Positions 8,732 to 18,477 of a stretch of 63,678 nt of DNA are shown in pieces; the stretch's first letter is position 1, and the number at the start of each line of letters is the position of its first letter. Source of the stretch: Alphaproteobacteria bacterium BRH_c36. Lineage in GTDB: Bacteria; Pseudomonadota; Alphaproteobacteria; Rhizobiales; Hyphomicrobiaceae. A program made the position numbers and the translations under genes. The notes under the pieces are model-generated. The model was not told where the DNA came from, searched no databases, and worked only from the letters and a program-made list of their open reading frames with translations. Location of the stretch: NCBI GenBank assembly GCA_001516065.1, contig LOEV01000234.1:1-63678 (forward strand), in the 5' to 3' direction.

Positions 8732-9292
8732 ATGGATTCTTTCGAGCTGAATAAGATCGCCGGGGCTGTTTTGGCAGCGCTCCTCATCATCGTGGCAAGC
8801 CGCACGTTTATTGAAATTGCCACCGCGCCCCACGGCGGCGGCGAGCATGCGGTGGTCGGTTATGAGCTGCCCAAGCCCACCGGCGACGCCGGCGGCGAAA
8901 ATGCCGCCGCGGGCGGCGATTCTACTGCCGCCGGGGCCCCTGCTGCCGGCTTCGACGCCGCCAAGGTCGCTTCCCTGGTCGATTCGGCAAGCGCCGAGAA
9001 AGGCGCCAAGCTCTTCAGCAAGTGCAAAGCCTGCCACACCAACGAACAGGGTGGCGCCAACAAGGTCGGCCCGCATCTGTGGGGAGTGGTCGGCCGTCCC
9101 AAGGGCGCAGTGGAAGATTTTAAGTACTCCGAGGCCATGAAGGCCAAGGGCGGCAACTGGGATAACGAGGCGCTTGCCCACTTCCTGCACAAGCCCAAGG
9201 AATACATGGAGGGCACGAAGATGATCTTCTCGGGTTTTTCCAGCGACGCCGATGTCGCAGACATGGTCGCATATCTCAACACGCTGAAATAG
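8732..9292 (+). CDS. cycM: Membrane-anchored class I cytochrome c (CycM-like, c552 type)
   Basis: 186 residues. One uncleaved N-terminal membrane helix (about 8-28) is followed by an Ala/Gly-rich linker (about 48-75) and a cytochrome c domain. The haem site CKACH covers Cys98, Cys101 and His102; Met164 in TKMIFSGF is the sixth ligand. CycM-type proteins carry electrons from the bc1 complex to aa3 oxidase at the membrane, which fits the PCuAC/Sco oxidase-assembly genes 4 kb away. A strong hairpin terminator follows about 90 bases after the stop. Confidence 0.93.
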   Translation: MDSFELNKIAGAVLAALLIIVASRTFIEIATAPHGGGEHAVVGYELPKPTGDAGGENAAAGGDSTAAGAPAAGFDAAKVASLVDSASAEKGAKLFSKCKACHTNEQGGANKVGPHLWGVVGRPKGAVEDFKYSEAMKAKGGNWDNEALAHFLHKPKEYMEGTKMIFSGFSSDADVADMVAYLNTLK

Positions 9293-9380
9293 CCGGCGGC
9301 TTCCGATATGAGGGGCGGCGGTGCCCTAATCCGCGCGCCGGATCGTTTCCCATGTTGACCACGAACGCGCCTGGACCACG

Positions 9381-9411
9381 GACCCGCCAAATTCCGGCGG
9401 GTCTTTTGTTT
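9381..9411 (+). terminator. Rho-independent terminator after cycM
   Basis: Perfect 8-bp stem GACCCGCC / GGCGGGTC (9381-9388 with 9396-9403), a seven-base loop, then TTTTGTTT. It ends the cycM transcript. The remaining 200 bases to 9614 are the leader of the next operon and hold no gene. Confidence 0.9.
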
Positions 9412-9614
9412 CAAGGGGTTAGCATCAAACCTGCCGTGCGGTGAGCCTTTGCAAGCTTAAGAACGTTTAACTACCGCGTAGCGCCGTCACCGGCTAAGAC
9501 AACGATAAAGGAACAAGCGCACCCGAAGTCACGAGTGTCCGATTTCGAAGTTCGCTCACACAGGAACGGCAAACAGCGGCGAACTCTCGATCATCGCCCA
9601 AGGAGAATTGCCTG

Positions 9615-11483
9615 ATGGTCCAACGCGCATTGAGCCTCTTCAGAATCGGCCTCTTGGCTATTGCCGCAACTGCCGTTCTGGTGTCTGGCAGCGCTCAGGC
9701 CGAGGACCATCGCCATCACGCCTTGTCGCTCGTCGGCGAACCGCAATATGGGCCTGACTTCAAGCACTTCGACTGGGTCAATCCGGATGCGCCGAAGGGC
9801 GGAACCGTCCGCGTTGGTGCGCTTGGCTCCTTCGACTCGCTCAACCCGTTCACCATCAAGGGCGAGGTCGCCGACGGCGTCGGCTCACTTGTCTATGACA
9901 CGCTGATGGCGACCAGCCTTGACGAACCATCGACGGAATACGGCCTCATTGCCGAATGGGTGTCCTATCCTGACGACTATTCCTCGGCGACATTCCAATT
10001 GCGCGAGGGCGCCCGCTTCCACGACGGTCAGCCGATAACCGTCGAAGACGTCATCTTTTCGCTGGATGCACTGAAGAAAGCCCATCCACTATTCAATCTC
10101 TACTACAAGAACGTCGTCGCCGCCGAAAAGGTCGGCGAACGCCAGGTGAAGTTCACTTTCGACATGAAGGGCAATCGCGAGCTGCCCCAGATTCTCGGCC
10201 AGCTCACCGTGCTTCCAAAGCATTTCTGGGAGGCAAAGGACGCCAAAGGCCAACAGCGCGACCTCTCGAAGACGACGATGGAGCCGCCGCTGGGTTCGGG
10301 TCCATACCGCGTCAAGGAGGTCAATCCGGGCCGCGAGATCATCTATGAGCGCGTCGAGGACTACTGGGCCAGGGATCTGCCACCGCGTCGCGGAATGTTC
10401 AATATGGACGAGATCCGCTACATTTACTTCAAGGACAACACGCCTGCCTTCGAGGCCTTCTTGTCCGGGCTTGTCGATTACCGTCAGGAATCGAGCGCCA
10501 ACTACTGGGCGACGCGCTACACGACCGACGCCGTCAAATCGGGCCTGATCAAGAAGGAGCAGTTGAAGGACGGCAGCGTCGCCCGCATGCAGGCGTTCGT
10601 CTTCAACACGCGCCGCAAGCAGTTCGTCGACCCCCGCGTCCGCCGCGCCCTCAACTATGCCTTCAATTTCGAGGCGATGAACAAGTCGATGTTCTACGGC
10701 ACCTACGTGCGCGTCGGCAGCTACTTCGACAATTCCGAACTGGCCGCCACCGGCCTGCCCGAAGGCCGCGAACTCGAAATCCTCAAGCCCTTCAAGGATC
10801 GCGTTCCCCCTGAAGTCTTCACCGAAGTCTGGAAAAACCCCAAGAACGACGCTTCGACTGATTTCCGCAACAACTTGCGTCAGGCCATGGCCCTGATGAG
10901 CGAAGCGGGCTGGACGCTGAAGGACGGCAAGCTCGTCGATGCAACCGGAACCCAGATGTCGATCGAGTTCCTGATTGCCCAGCCGATCATGGAACGCATC
11001 ATCGGCGCCTACATCGTAGACCTGAAAAAGATCGGCATAGATGCGCGTGCCCGCCTCGTCGATTCCAGCCAGTACCAGCGCCGGCTTGAGAATTTCGATT
11101 TCGATGCCATCACCGCGAGCTTTGCCCAGTCGCATTCTCCAGGAAACGAACAGCGCGAGTTCTGGGGATCTTCGGCGGCCGACAAGCCCGGTTCACGCAA
11201 CGTCATCGGCATCAAGAACCCTGTCGTCGACGAGCTGATCGAAATTCTGGTGCAGGCGAAGACCCGCGAAGACGTCGTTGCCGCGACGCGTGCCCTCGAC
11301 CGCGTCCTGTTGTGGAACCATTATCTCGTTCCGCAATGGCACTTCCCCTACGATCGCATCGCTAGCTGGGATATCTTCGGGCGGCCCGAAAAGCTGCCGT
11401 CGCAGGCACCGAGCGCCGTCATCGTCAATTGGTGGATCGACGCAGCCAAAGCTGAAAAACTGAAAAGACAGCGCGGGATGTGA
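9615..11483 (+). CDS. yejA: Peptide ABC transporter substrate-binding protein, YejA type (first copy)
   Basis: 622 residues, a family 5 solute-binding protein of the long YejA branch. Signal peptide with cleavage after SGSAQA at about residue 29, then HALSLVGEPQYGPDFKHFDW and NPDAPKGG, which mark the YejA/microcin C-peptide group. A clean AAGGAGAA seven bases ahead fixes the start. It binds peptides in the periplasm and passes them to YejBE. It is the first gene of a five-gene operon and is followed after 43 bases by a second, clearly different binding protein of the same family. Confidence 0.94.
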   Translation: MVQRALSLFRIGLLAIAATAVLVSGSAQAEDHRHHALSLVGEPQYGPDFKHFDWVNPDAPKGGTVRVGALGSFDSLNPFTIKGEVADGVGSLVYDTLMATSLDEPSTEYGLIAEWVSYPDDYSSATFQLREGARFHDGQPITVEDVIFSLDALKKAHPLFNLYYKNVVAAEKVGERQVKFTFDMKGNRELPQILGQLTVLPKHFWEAKDAKGQQRDLSKTTMEPPLGSGPYRVKEVNPGREIIYERVEDYWARDLPPRRGMFNMDEIRYIYFKDNTPAFEAFLSGLVDYRQESSANYWATRYTTDAVKSGLIKKEQLKDGSVARMQAFVFNTRRKQFVDPRVRRALNYAFNFEAMNKSMFYGTYVRVGSYFDNSELAATGLPEGRELEILKPFKDRVPPEVFTEVWKNPKNDASTDFRNNLRQAMALMSEAGWTLKDGKLVDATGTQMSIEFLIAQPIMERIIGAYIVDLKKIGIDARARLVDSSQYQRRLENFDFDAITASFAQSHSPGNEQREFWGSSAADKPGSRNVIGIKNPVVDELIEILVQAKTREDVVAATRALDRVLLWNHYLVPQWHFPYDRIASWDIFGRPEKLPSQAPSAVIVNWWIDAAKAEKLKRQRGM

Positions 11484-11526
11484 TCGCCGGCCGGCTCTGA
11501 TGTTTTTCACCCAGACGGGAGTTTCG

Positions 11527-13377
11527 ATGCAACGGGCAGCCATGCAGCTCTGGTCCAGGACGCTTCTGGCGGCGGCAACAACCGCGGTCGCCGCCCTGGC
11601 TCTCTCCACTGGCGCGTTCGCGGCCAACCCGTCACATGGCCTCTCCGCCTTCGGGGAACTCAAGTACCCCGCGGGCTTCCAGCACTTCGAATACGTCAAT
11701 CCGGATGCCCCCAAGGGCGGACGCATGTCGATGATCGGCACGGCCGGCCTGCCGACGTTTGACAGCTTGAACGGCTTCATCCTCAAGGGCGATGCCGCCC
11801 AGGGGCTCGAATACGTCTACGATACCTTGATGACCCGCGCCGATGACGAGCCCGATGCCGTCTACGGCCTCGTTGCCCAATCGGCCGAACTGGCTGACGA
11901 TAGGAAATCTGTGACGTTCAAGCTGCGCCCCGAAGCCAGGTTCGCGGACGGCTCGCCCGTCACCGCCGCCGACGTGGTCTTCTCCTTCGAGGCGCTGAAG
12001 GAGAAAGGCCACCCGCTCTACCGCTTCGGCCTGCGCGATGTCGCCAAGGCCGAAGCTCTCGACCCGCAAACGGTCCGTTACGAATTCGAAGGCGACCGGC
12101 TGCGCGACCTGCCGCTCTTCGTGGCGACGCTGCCCATTCTTCCCAAATCATTCTATGACCAGCAGCCCTTCGACGAGACGTGGCTCAAAAAGCCGCTCGG
12201 CTCCGGCCCTTACGAGGTCGCCGACTTCAAGGCGGGAACCTTCATCGCGTACAGGCGCCGTGCCGATTACTGGGGTTGGGAACTTCCCGTCAACCGCGGC
12301 CGCTACAATTTCAACGAACTGCGCTACGAGTATTACCGCGACCGCACCGCCGAACTTCAGAACCTGTTGAACGGTACCTTCGATCTGCGCGAGGAATTCA
12401 CTTCTGTCGATTGGGCGACCGCCTACAACGTCCCTGCCGTCAAGGACGGCCGCATTCTCCGCCTGACGTTGCCGGACGCCCAGCCCTCAGGCGCGCAAGG
12501 CTTCATGCTCAACACGCGCCGCGACAAGTTCAAGGACAAGCGCGTCAGGAAAGCGCTCGATTACGCATTCAATTTCGAATGGTCGAACAAGAACCTGTTC
12601 TATGAACTCTACTTGCGCACCGCGAGCTACTTCGAAAACTCCGACATGAAGGCCGAGGGTAAGCCCTCGTCAGACGAACTCGCCCTACTCGAACCATTCC
12701 GCAAGTCACTCGATCCTGCCGTCTTCGAGGAGGTCTACACGCCGCCCGTCAGTTCCGGGCAGGGCCAGGACCGGAAACTTCTGCGTGAGGCGAGTCGGCT
12801 CCTCACAGAAGCCGGCTGGACGCTGAAGGACGGCAAGCGGATCAATGCCGATGGCCGCCAGCTCGACATCGAATTCCTGATCTTCTCGCCCTCCTTCGAG
12901 CGCATCATCAACCCGTATATCGAGAACCTGCGCCTGCTCGGCATCGAAGGAAAGATCCGCCTCGTCGATTCCGCCCAGTACGAGCGCCGTACCAAGTCGT
13001 TCGACTTCGACGTCACCACGCGCCGCTACGTCCTGCGCCTGACGCCCGGCGTCGAGATGAAGAACTACTGGGGGTCCTCCACGCGTGATGTCGACGGCAG
13101 TCTCAATCTGGCAGGCATTGCCGATCCGGTGATCGACGCATTGATCGACAACGCCCTGGCAGCCGGTTCGCGAGATGAACTCGTCACGGCAACCCGGGCC
13201 ATTGATCGCGTCCTGCGCGCTGGCCATTACTGGGTCCCGCACTGGTACAAGGCCTCACACAACGTCGCCACGTGGGATAAGTTCTCCTGGCCCGAAACCA
13301 AACCGAAGTACGACCGGGGCATTATCGAGACGTGGTGGTATGACAAGGAGAAAGCTGCCAAGCTCTCAGAGCGATAG
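11527..13377 (+). CDS. yejA: Peptide ABC transporter substrate-binding protein, YejA type (second copy)
   Basis: 616 residues. Signal peptide ending in TGAFA (about residue 30), then HGLSAFGELKYPAGFQHFEY and VNPDAPKGG. It is homologous to the preceding protein along its whole length but much diverged, so this is an old duplication rather than a recent one. ATG 11527 has GGGAG five bases upstream; an in-frame ATG at 11500 lacks one and would spoil the signal peptide. The two binding proteins probably share the same permease and widen the peptide range. Confidence 0.93.
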   Translation: MQRAAMQLWSRTLLAAATTAVAALALSTGAFAANPSHGLSAFGELKYPAGFQHFEYVNPDAPKGGRMSMIGTAGLPTFDSLNGFILKGDAAQGLEYVYDTLMTRADDEPDAVYGLVAQSAELADDRKSVTFKLRPEARFADGSPVTAADVVFSFEALKEKGHPLYRFGLRDVAKAEALDPQTVRYEFEGDRLRDLPLFVATLPILPKSFYDQQPFDETWLKKPLGSGPYEVADFKAGTFIAYRRRADYWGWELPVNRGRYNFNELRYEYYRDRTAELQNLLNGTFDLREEFTSVDWATAYNVPAVKDGRILRLTLPDAQPSGAQGFMLNTRRDKFKDKRVRKALDYAFNFEWSNKNLFYELYLRTASYFENSDMKAEGKPSSDELALLEPFRKSLDPAVFEEVYTPPVSSGQGQDRKLLREASRLLTEAGWTLKDGKRINADGRQLDIEFLIFSPSFERIINPYIENLRLLGIEGKIRLVDSAQYERRTKSFDFDVTTRRYVLRLTPGVEMKNYWGSSTRDVDGSLNLAGIADPVIDALIDNALAAGSRDELVTATRAIDRVLRAGHYWVPHWYKASHNVATWDKFSWPETKPKYDRGIIETWWYDKEKAAKLSER

Positions 13378-13445
13378 CCCACGAGAGGACGCACAGTTAG
13401 CCACCCCGTTCCAGCCCGCTTATAACAGACAGAACCGATCCGCCG

Positions 13446-14582
13446 ATGGCCGCCTACCTGATCAAGAGACTGCTGCTGATACTGCCGACGCTGTTCGGCA
13501 TTATGCTGGTGAGCTTCATCGTCATCCAGTTCGCCCCGGGCGGGCCGGTCGAGCGGATCATCGCCCAGATCCAGGGCCACGATGCCGCGATGACGGGCCG
13601 GATTTCGGGTGGCGGCGGCGATGGCCTCGGCGGCGGCGCTCAATCCCAGGCCGGTCAAGGGTCCATCGACGCGGCTGCTTCCAAGTACCGTGGCGCCCAG
13701 GGTCTCGACCCTGAATTCATCAAGAGCCTCGAAAAGCAGTTCGGTTTCGACAAGCCCGCCCACGAACGCTTCGCAATGATGATGTGGAACTACGTCACCT
13801 TCAATTTCGGGCAGAGCTACTTTCGCGATACCCCGGTGCTCGACCTCATTGCGGAAAAGTTGCCGGTCTCCATCTCGCTCGGGATCTGGATGACGCTTCT
13901 CAGCTACCTCATCTCCATTCCGCTCGGCATCCGCAAGGCCGTCAACGACGGCACGCCCTTTGACGTCTGGACCTCGGGCGCACTCGTGGTCGGCTATGCC
14001 GTACCAGGCTTCCTCGTCGCCGTTCTTCTTCTGGTGGTCTTCGCCGGCTCTTCGTTCTTCCAGTGGTTCCCCTCGCGCGGCCTGCATTCGGAGATGTACC
14101 AGGACTTTACGTTCTGGGCGTGCACGACGAACATGGGCTGCGTTGCTGACTACTTCTGGCACCTCACGCTGCCGCTCATCGCGCTCGGCCTCGGCGCCTT
14201 CACGACCTCGACCTTCCTTACCAAGAACTCGTTCCTCGACGAGATCCGCAAGCAGTATGTGCTTACCGCGCGCGCCAAGGGGCTGAATGAGAATCAGGTT
14301 CTCTACGGCCACATCTTCCGCAACGCCATGCTGCTCATCATCGCCGGCTTCCCCTCGGCATTCATCCATGCGTTCTTCACCGGTTCGCTGCTGATCGAGA
14401 CGATTTTCTCGCTCGACGGCCTCGGTCTCCTAGCCTTCGAGTCGATCGACAAGCGCGATTACCCGGTCGTCTTCGCCACCTTGTGGATTTTCTCGCTCAT
14501 GGGGCTGGTGGTGAACCTCATCTCCGATTTCGTCTACACCCTCGTCGATCCGCGCATCGATTTCGAGAGCCGGGAGGTCTGA
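13446..14582 (+). CDS. yejB: Peptide ABC transporter permease YejB
   Basis: 378 residues with an N-terminal membrane segment (LLLILPTLFGIMLVSFIVIQ). A long periplasmic loop (about 35-120) carries a Gly/Gln-rich stretch, and five further membrane segments belong to the binding-protein-dependent permease domain. The EAA-type loop contacting the ATPase is visible around LTARAKGLNENQ. It pairs with YejE. The start lies 68 bases after the second yejA. Confidence 0.95.
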   Translation: MAAYLIKRLLLILPTLFGIMLVSFIVIQFAPGGPVERIIAQIQGHDAAMTGRISGGGGDGLGGGAQSQAGQGSIDAAASKYRGAQGLDPEFIKSLEKQFGFDKPAHERFAMMMWNYVTFNFGQSYFRDTPVLDLIAEKLPVSISLGIWMTLLSYLISIPLGIRKAVNDGTPFDVWTSGALVVGYAVPGFLVAVLLLVVFAGSSFFQWFPSRGLHSEMYQDFTFWACTTNMGCVADYFWHLTLPLIALGLGAFTTSTFLTKNSFLDEIRKQYVLTARAKGLNENQVLYGHIFRNAMLLIIAGFPSAFIHAFFTGSLLIETIFSLDGLGLLAFESIDKRDYPVVFATLWIFSLMGLVVNLISDFVYTLVDPRIDFESREV

Positions 14583-14585
14583 GGC

Positions 14586-15788
14586 GTGGACGCGAAAACC
14601 GAGGACCTCCATCACAAGGTGCGCCCCATCAGCGCTGCGCGCGAGACCGTGTGGCCGGCGCTCGCCAAGAGGCTCACCTTGTCGCCGATCAATCGGCGCC
14701 GCTGGGAAAACTTCAAGGCCAACCGCCGCGGCTACTGGAGCCTGTGGATATTCCTGGCGCTGTTCGGCGTTTCGCTGATCGCCGAGATGGTTGCCAACGA
14801 CCGGCCGCTGCTCGTCAGCTACAAGGGCGAACTCCTGATGCCGGTGCTGTTCGACTATCCCGAATCGAAGTTCGGCGGCTTTCTCGCCGTCACCGATTAC
14901 CGCGACCCCGTCAACATCGAGGAAATCGAGGCCAATGGCTGGATGATCTGGCCGCCTATCCGCTATTCATACACAACGATCAACCGCGATTATCCGCGCC
15001 GCAAGGGTGCCGACGATCTCTGTCTCGGCTTTCCCGCTCCACCGCCCTGGGCCTCGAACCGCGCCTATTGCGACGCCCCGCCCGAGCACATGCAACGCTT
15101 CAACTCCGTTTGGAACACGAACTGGCTCGGTCTCGACAACCAGGGTCGCGACGTGCTCGCCCGCGTCATCTACGGCTTCCGCGTCTCGGTGATCTTCGGT
15201 CTCCTTCTCACCATCATGGCGTCCGCGATCGGCATTGCCGCAGGTGCCGTGCAGGGCTACTTCGGCGGCATGGTCGATCTGATTTTCCAGCGAGTCCTCG
15301 AGATCTGGTCCTCGATGCCCTCGCTGTTCATCCTGATCATCATTTCGTCGGTGCTGGTGCCGGGCTTCTGGACGCTGCTTTTCGTCCTGCTGCTCTTCCA
15401 GTGGGTGTCGCTCGTCGGCGTCGTCCGCGCTGAATTCCTGCGCGGGCGCAACTTCGAGTACATCAAGGCCGCTCGCGCGCTCGGGTTGTCGGACACGACG
15501 ATCATGTGGAAGCACCTTTTGCCGAACGCGATGGTGGCGACCCTGACCTTCCTGCCCTTCCAGCTCTCGGGCTCCATTTCGGCGTTGACCGCGCTCGACT
15601 TCCTCGGTCTCGGTCTACCGCCCGGTTCGGCTTCGCTCGGCGAACTGCTGCTGCAGGGCAAAAAGCACCTTGAGGCGCCGTGGCTTGGGCTGACCGGCTT
15701 CTTCGCGCTGGCCATCATGCTGTCGCTACTGATCTTCATCGGCGAGGCAGTGCGCGACGCGCTCGATCCGCGCAAGACATTCAAATGA
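14586..15788 (+). CDS. yejE: Peptide ABC transporter permease YejE
   Basis: 400 residues, starting with GTG three bases after the yejB stop, which indicates translational coupling. A basic cytoplasmic leader ends in RRWENFKANRRGYWSLW before the first membrane helix. A periplasmic region of about 170 residues (RDPVNIEEIEANGWMIWPP) follows, then the permease core with the coupling loop IKAARALGLSDTTIM. YejE members are longer than ordinary OppC proteins because of this periplasmic insert, as here. Confidence 0.95.
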   Translation: MDAKTEDLHHKVRPISAARETVWPALAKRLTLSPINRRRWENFKANRRGYWSLWIFLALFGVSLIAEMVANDRPLLVSYKGELLMPVLFDYPESKFGGFLAVTDYRDPVNIEEIEANGWMIWPPIRYSYTTINRDYPRRKGADDLCLGFPAPPPWASNRAYCDAPPEHMQRFNSVWNTNWLGLDNQGRDVLARVIYGFRVSVIFGLLLTIMASAIGIAAGAVQGYFGGMVDLIFQRVLEIWSSMPSLFILIIISSVLVPGFWTLLFVLLLFQWVSLVGVVRAEFLRGRNFEYIKAARALGLSDTTIMWKHLLPNAMVATLTFLPFQLSGSISALTALDFLGLGLPPGSASLGELLLQGKKHLEAPWLGLTGFFALAIMLSLLIFIGEAVRDALDPRKTFK

Positions 15789-15801
15789 GGGTCGCGAAGC
15801 G

Positions 15802-17439
15802 ATGAAACCGGTAGAAACGCTTCTTCAGGTCCGCAACCTTTCTGTCGCTTTCACCCAGGGCAGGGACGAGACGCTGGCCGTCGACCGCGTGTCCTTCAAG
15901 ATTGGCCGCGGTGAGGCCGTTGCCCTCGTTGGAGAGTCGGGTTCCGGCAAGACCGTGTCTGCGCTCTCCATTCTGAAGCTCCTGCCTTATCCCGCTGCCT
16001 CTCATCCTTCTGGCGAAATTTTTTTCCAGGGCCGCAATCTGCTGGCCTCGAGCGCGGAGGAACTGCGCGAGATACGCGGCCGTCGCATCTCGATGATCTT
16101 CCAGGAGCCTATGACGTCGCTCAATCCGCTCCACACCATCGAGAAGCAGGTCGGCGAAGTCCTCAAGGTGCACCGTGGACTCGACGATGCCGCCGCCCGC
16201 GTCCGCGTCGTCGAGTTGCTGCATAAGGTCGGCATCCAGGATCCCGATCGCCGCCTGCAGGCTTTCCCGCATGAATTGTCCGGCGGCCAGCGCCAGCGCG
16301 TCATGATCGCGATGGCACTTGCCAACGAGCCCGACCTGCTGATCGCCGACGAGCCGACCACCGCGCTCGACGTCACCATCCAGGCCCAGATCCTCGACCT
16401 TCTGAAAGACCTGAGCCGCGAGATGGGTATGGCACTCCTGCTCATCACCCACGACCTCGGCATCGTTCGCAAAATGGCGCGGCGGATCTACGTCATGAAA
16501 TCCGGCGGCATCGTCGAGGAAGGACTGACCGAGGCGATCTTCAGCGATCCCCGGCACCCCTACACCCAGCACCTGCTCGCCGCCGAGCCCAAGGGCGAAC
16601 CCGGTGCCTTCGATCCGAGCGCTCCCGTCGTTCTCAAGACCGAGGATCTCAAGGTCTGGTTCCCGATTCGGACCGGGCTCCTCAAGCGCACGACCGATCA
16701 CGTCAAGGCCGTGGACGGAGTTTCCCTCGAATTGCGCGACGGCCAGACCGTCGGCGTCGTCGGCGAGTCCGGCTCCGGCAAGACGACGCTCGGTCTCGCG
16801 CTGCTGCGATTGATCGCCTCGAAAGGACCGATTTCCTACTTGGGCCGGCGCATTGACGGTCTGTCTTCCAAACAGATGCGACCGTTGCGCAAACAGATGC
16901 AGATCGTGTTCCAGGACCCGTACGGCTCTCTGTCGCCGCGTCTCGCGGTCGGTCAGATCATCGAGGAAGGATTGATCATCCTGCAGCCCGACCTCGATTA
17001 CGAGGCGCGACGCGAGCGCGTGGGGGCCGCACTTGCCGAGGTCGGCCTCGATCCGCAGTCACAGGACCGCTACCCGCACGAGTTTTCTGGTGGCCAGCGC
17101 CAGCGCATAGCGGTCGCCCGTGCGATGGTGCTGGAACCGAAATTCATCATGCTCGACGAACCCACCAGCGCCCTCGACATGAGCGTGCAAGCACAGATCG
17201 TCGACTTGCTGCGCGACCTGCAGGAGAAGCGCGACCTCGCCTATCTCTTCATCAGCCACGATCTTCGGGTTGTGCGTGCGCTATGCAACTACGTTATCGT
17301 CATGCGCGCCGGCAAGGTCGTCGAGGAAGGGCCGGCTGACCGGATTTTCGAGGCGCCGCAAGAAGCCTACACGCGCGCCTTGCTCGCCGCCGCGCTCAAT
17401 CTTGAGGTGGCTCCCGAAGCAGAGCTTGTCGGAATCTAG
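15802..17439 (+). CDS. yejF: Peptide ABC transporter ATPase YejF (tandem ATPase domains)
   Basis: 545 residues with two complete ABC ATPase domains. The first has Walker A GESGSGKT, signature LSGGQRQR and Walker B LLIADEPT; the second has [16 protein letters not shown] and FIMLDEPT. Between them is the oligopeptide-permease C-terminal segment ([16 protein letters not shown]). A fused pair replaces OppD plus OppF and energises YejBE. In E. coli the Yej system takes up microcin C; in rhizobia and Brucella it is linked to tolerance of host antimicrobial peptides. It is the last gene of the operon. Confidence 0.96.
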   Translation: MKPVETLLQVRNLSVAFTQGRDETLAVDRVSFKIGRGEAVALVGESGSGKTVSALSILKLLPYPAASHPSGEIFFQGRNLLASSAEELREIRGRRISMIFQEPMTSLNPLHTIEKQVGEVLKVHRGLDDAAARVRVVELLHKVGIQDPDRRLQAFPHELSGGQRQRVMIAMALANEPDLLIADEPTTALDVTIQAQILDLLKDLSREMGMALLLITHDLGIVRKMARRIYVMKSGGIVEEGLTEAIFSDPRHPYTQHLLAAEPKGEPGAFDPSAPVVLKTEDLKVWFPIRTGLLKRTTDHVKAVDGVSLELRDGQTVGVVGESGSGKTTLGLALLRLIASKGPISYLGRRIDGLSSKQMRPLRKQMQIVFQDPYGSLSPRLAVGQIIEEGLIILQPDLDYEARRERVGAALAEVGLDPQSQDRYPHEFSGGQRQRIAVARAMVLEPKFIMLDEPTSALDMSVQAQIVDLLRDLQEKRDLAYLFISHDLRVVRALCNYVIVMRAGKVVEEGPADRIFEAPQEAYTRALLAAALNLEVAPEAELVGI

Positions 17440-17620
17440 AGCGTCTGGCCTGACCCCGCTAACCCCCATCACCGAAATAACTCATATATTGCACAGGCAA
17501 TTGCCCAAAATACCGCATTGGCATAACGTCCGGACACTGCCCGGCAGGGGAGAGTGTGCGTTCTGACAGCCCTTCCTGGGCATCGAAAACGCTGTAAGAC
17601 TCCAGGGGAAAGTGCAAAAA

Positions 17621-18022
17621 ATGGGAATGTTGGCTGAATTTCGGGAATTTGCAGTCAAGGGCAACATGGTCGACATGGCCGTCGGTATCATCATCGGCGG
17701 CGCCTTCGGCACAATCGTCGCTTCTCTGGTCAACGATGTCATCATGCCGCCGATCGGGCTTCTGCTCGGCGGCGTCGATTTTTCGGACATCAAGCTGACG
17801 CTCGCTGAAGCGGTCGGCGACAAGGAAGCCGTGACGATGAACATCGGCACGTTCATCAACAACGTCATCTCCTTCGTGATTGTCGCGTTTGCAGTCTTCA
17901 TGCTGGTCAAGGCCGTCAACAACATGCGTGCGCAGTTTGAAAAGAAGCAGGAGATAGCCCCTGCCGCTCCGACCGTCACCGAGGCCTTGCTCATGGAAAT
18001 CCGCGACGCGCTGAAGAAGTAG
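17621..18022 (+). CDS. mscL: Large-conductance mechanosensitive channel MscL
   Basis: 133 residues. Two membrane helices flank a periplasmic loop; [20 protein letters not shown] in TM1 is the channel-lining signature. The C-terminal helix ends in MEIRDALKK. It opens at high membrane tension to release solutes on osmotic downshock. ATG 17621 (AGGGGAA 11 bases upstream) aligns with the E. coli start; a GTG at 17612 and an ATG at 17627 are alternatives. Transcribed alone. Confidence 0.96.
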   Translation: MGMLAEFREFAVKGNMVDMAVGIIIGGAFGTIVASLVNDVIMPPIGLLLGGVDFSDIKLTLAEAVGDKEAVTMNIGTFINNVISFVIVAFAVFMLVKAVNNMRAQFEKKQEIAPAAPTVTEALLMEIRDALKK

Positions 18023-18477
18023 GAAACGGGTGCGCAAGTCGCGGGGGCCGCTGAGAAACGGCCTTCGCTGCGCCTCAACCGGATATCGCCCGGCACGCCG
18101 GAAGCCGCGACGAATTATAGAGTTGCGGCCTTTCGACTGATCGCTTCGATCTATCCCATTACGATCACTCAAAAAAAAGCGTTCGAATAGTGATTTCGAG
18201 CAGAACGACGCATTGACCCGACCGCTCCCGATCGGCGATAGAGAGTGGCAGGGGGATCTCGTAGTTTTCAACTGCCGGTGACCTCTCTTGCCAGGGTGGT
18301 TCGGTTTGCAGTCATGACGGCATCGCTGAGAAGCGCGTCATGTGCAGTCTACGGAACTCGCAAAACGAAGAATAGAAGATCGGGCCGCCGGGTGACGTCA
18401 CCTCGGGGTGCACACGACTATCAAAACGCGATTGAGTTTGACCGGGCTGCAAGTCAGTCCCGAACCGGACGGCGAAT
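18023..18477. other. Intergenic region, no gene seen
   Basis: 455 bases between mscL and the TauE/SafE gene. I find no convincing frame, RNA gene or strong terminator. A weak GGCCG/CGGCC hairpin lies shortly after the mscL stop, and the stretch around 18120-18200 is AT-richer, with an A-run. It presumably holds the promoter of the following operon. Confidence 0.5.

Noticed and set aside
9458-9475. TTAA...TTAA pair upstream of yejA as a CtrA site
   Set aside because: Spacing is six, not seven, bases, and there is no functional link to the cell cycle.
10089-11135. 348-codon frame antisense to the first yejA
   Set aside because: Shadow of a well-supported gene; no recognisable protein features or ribosome site.
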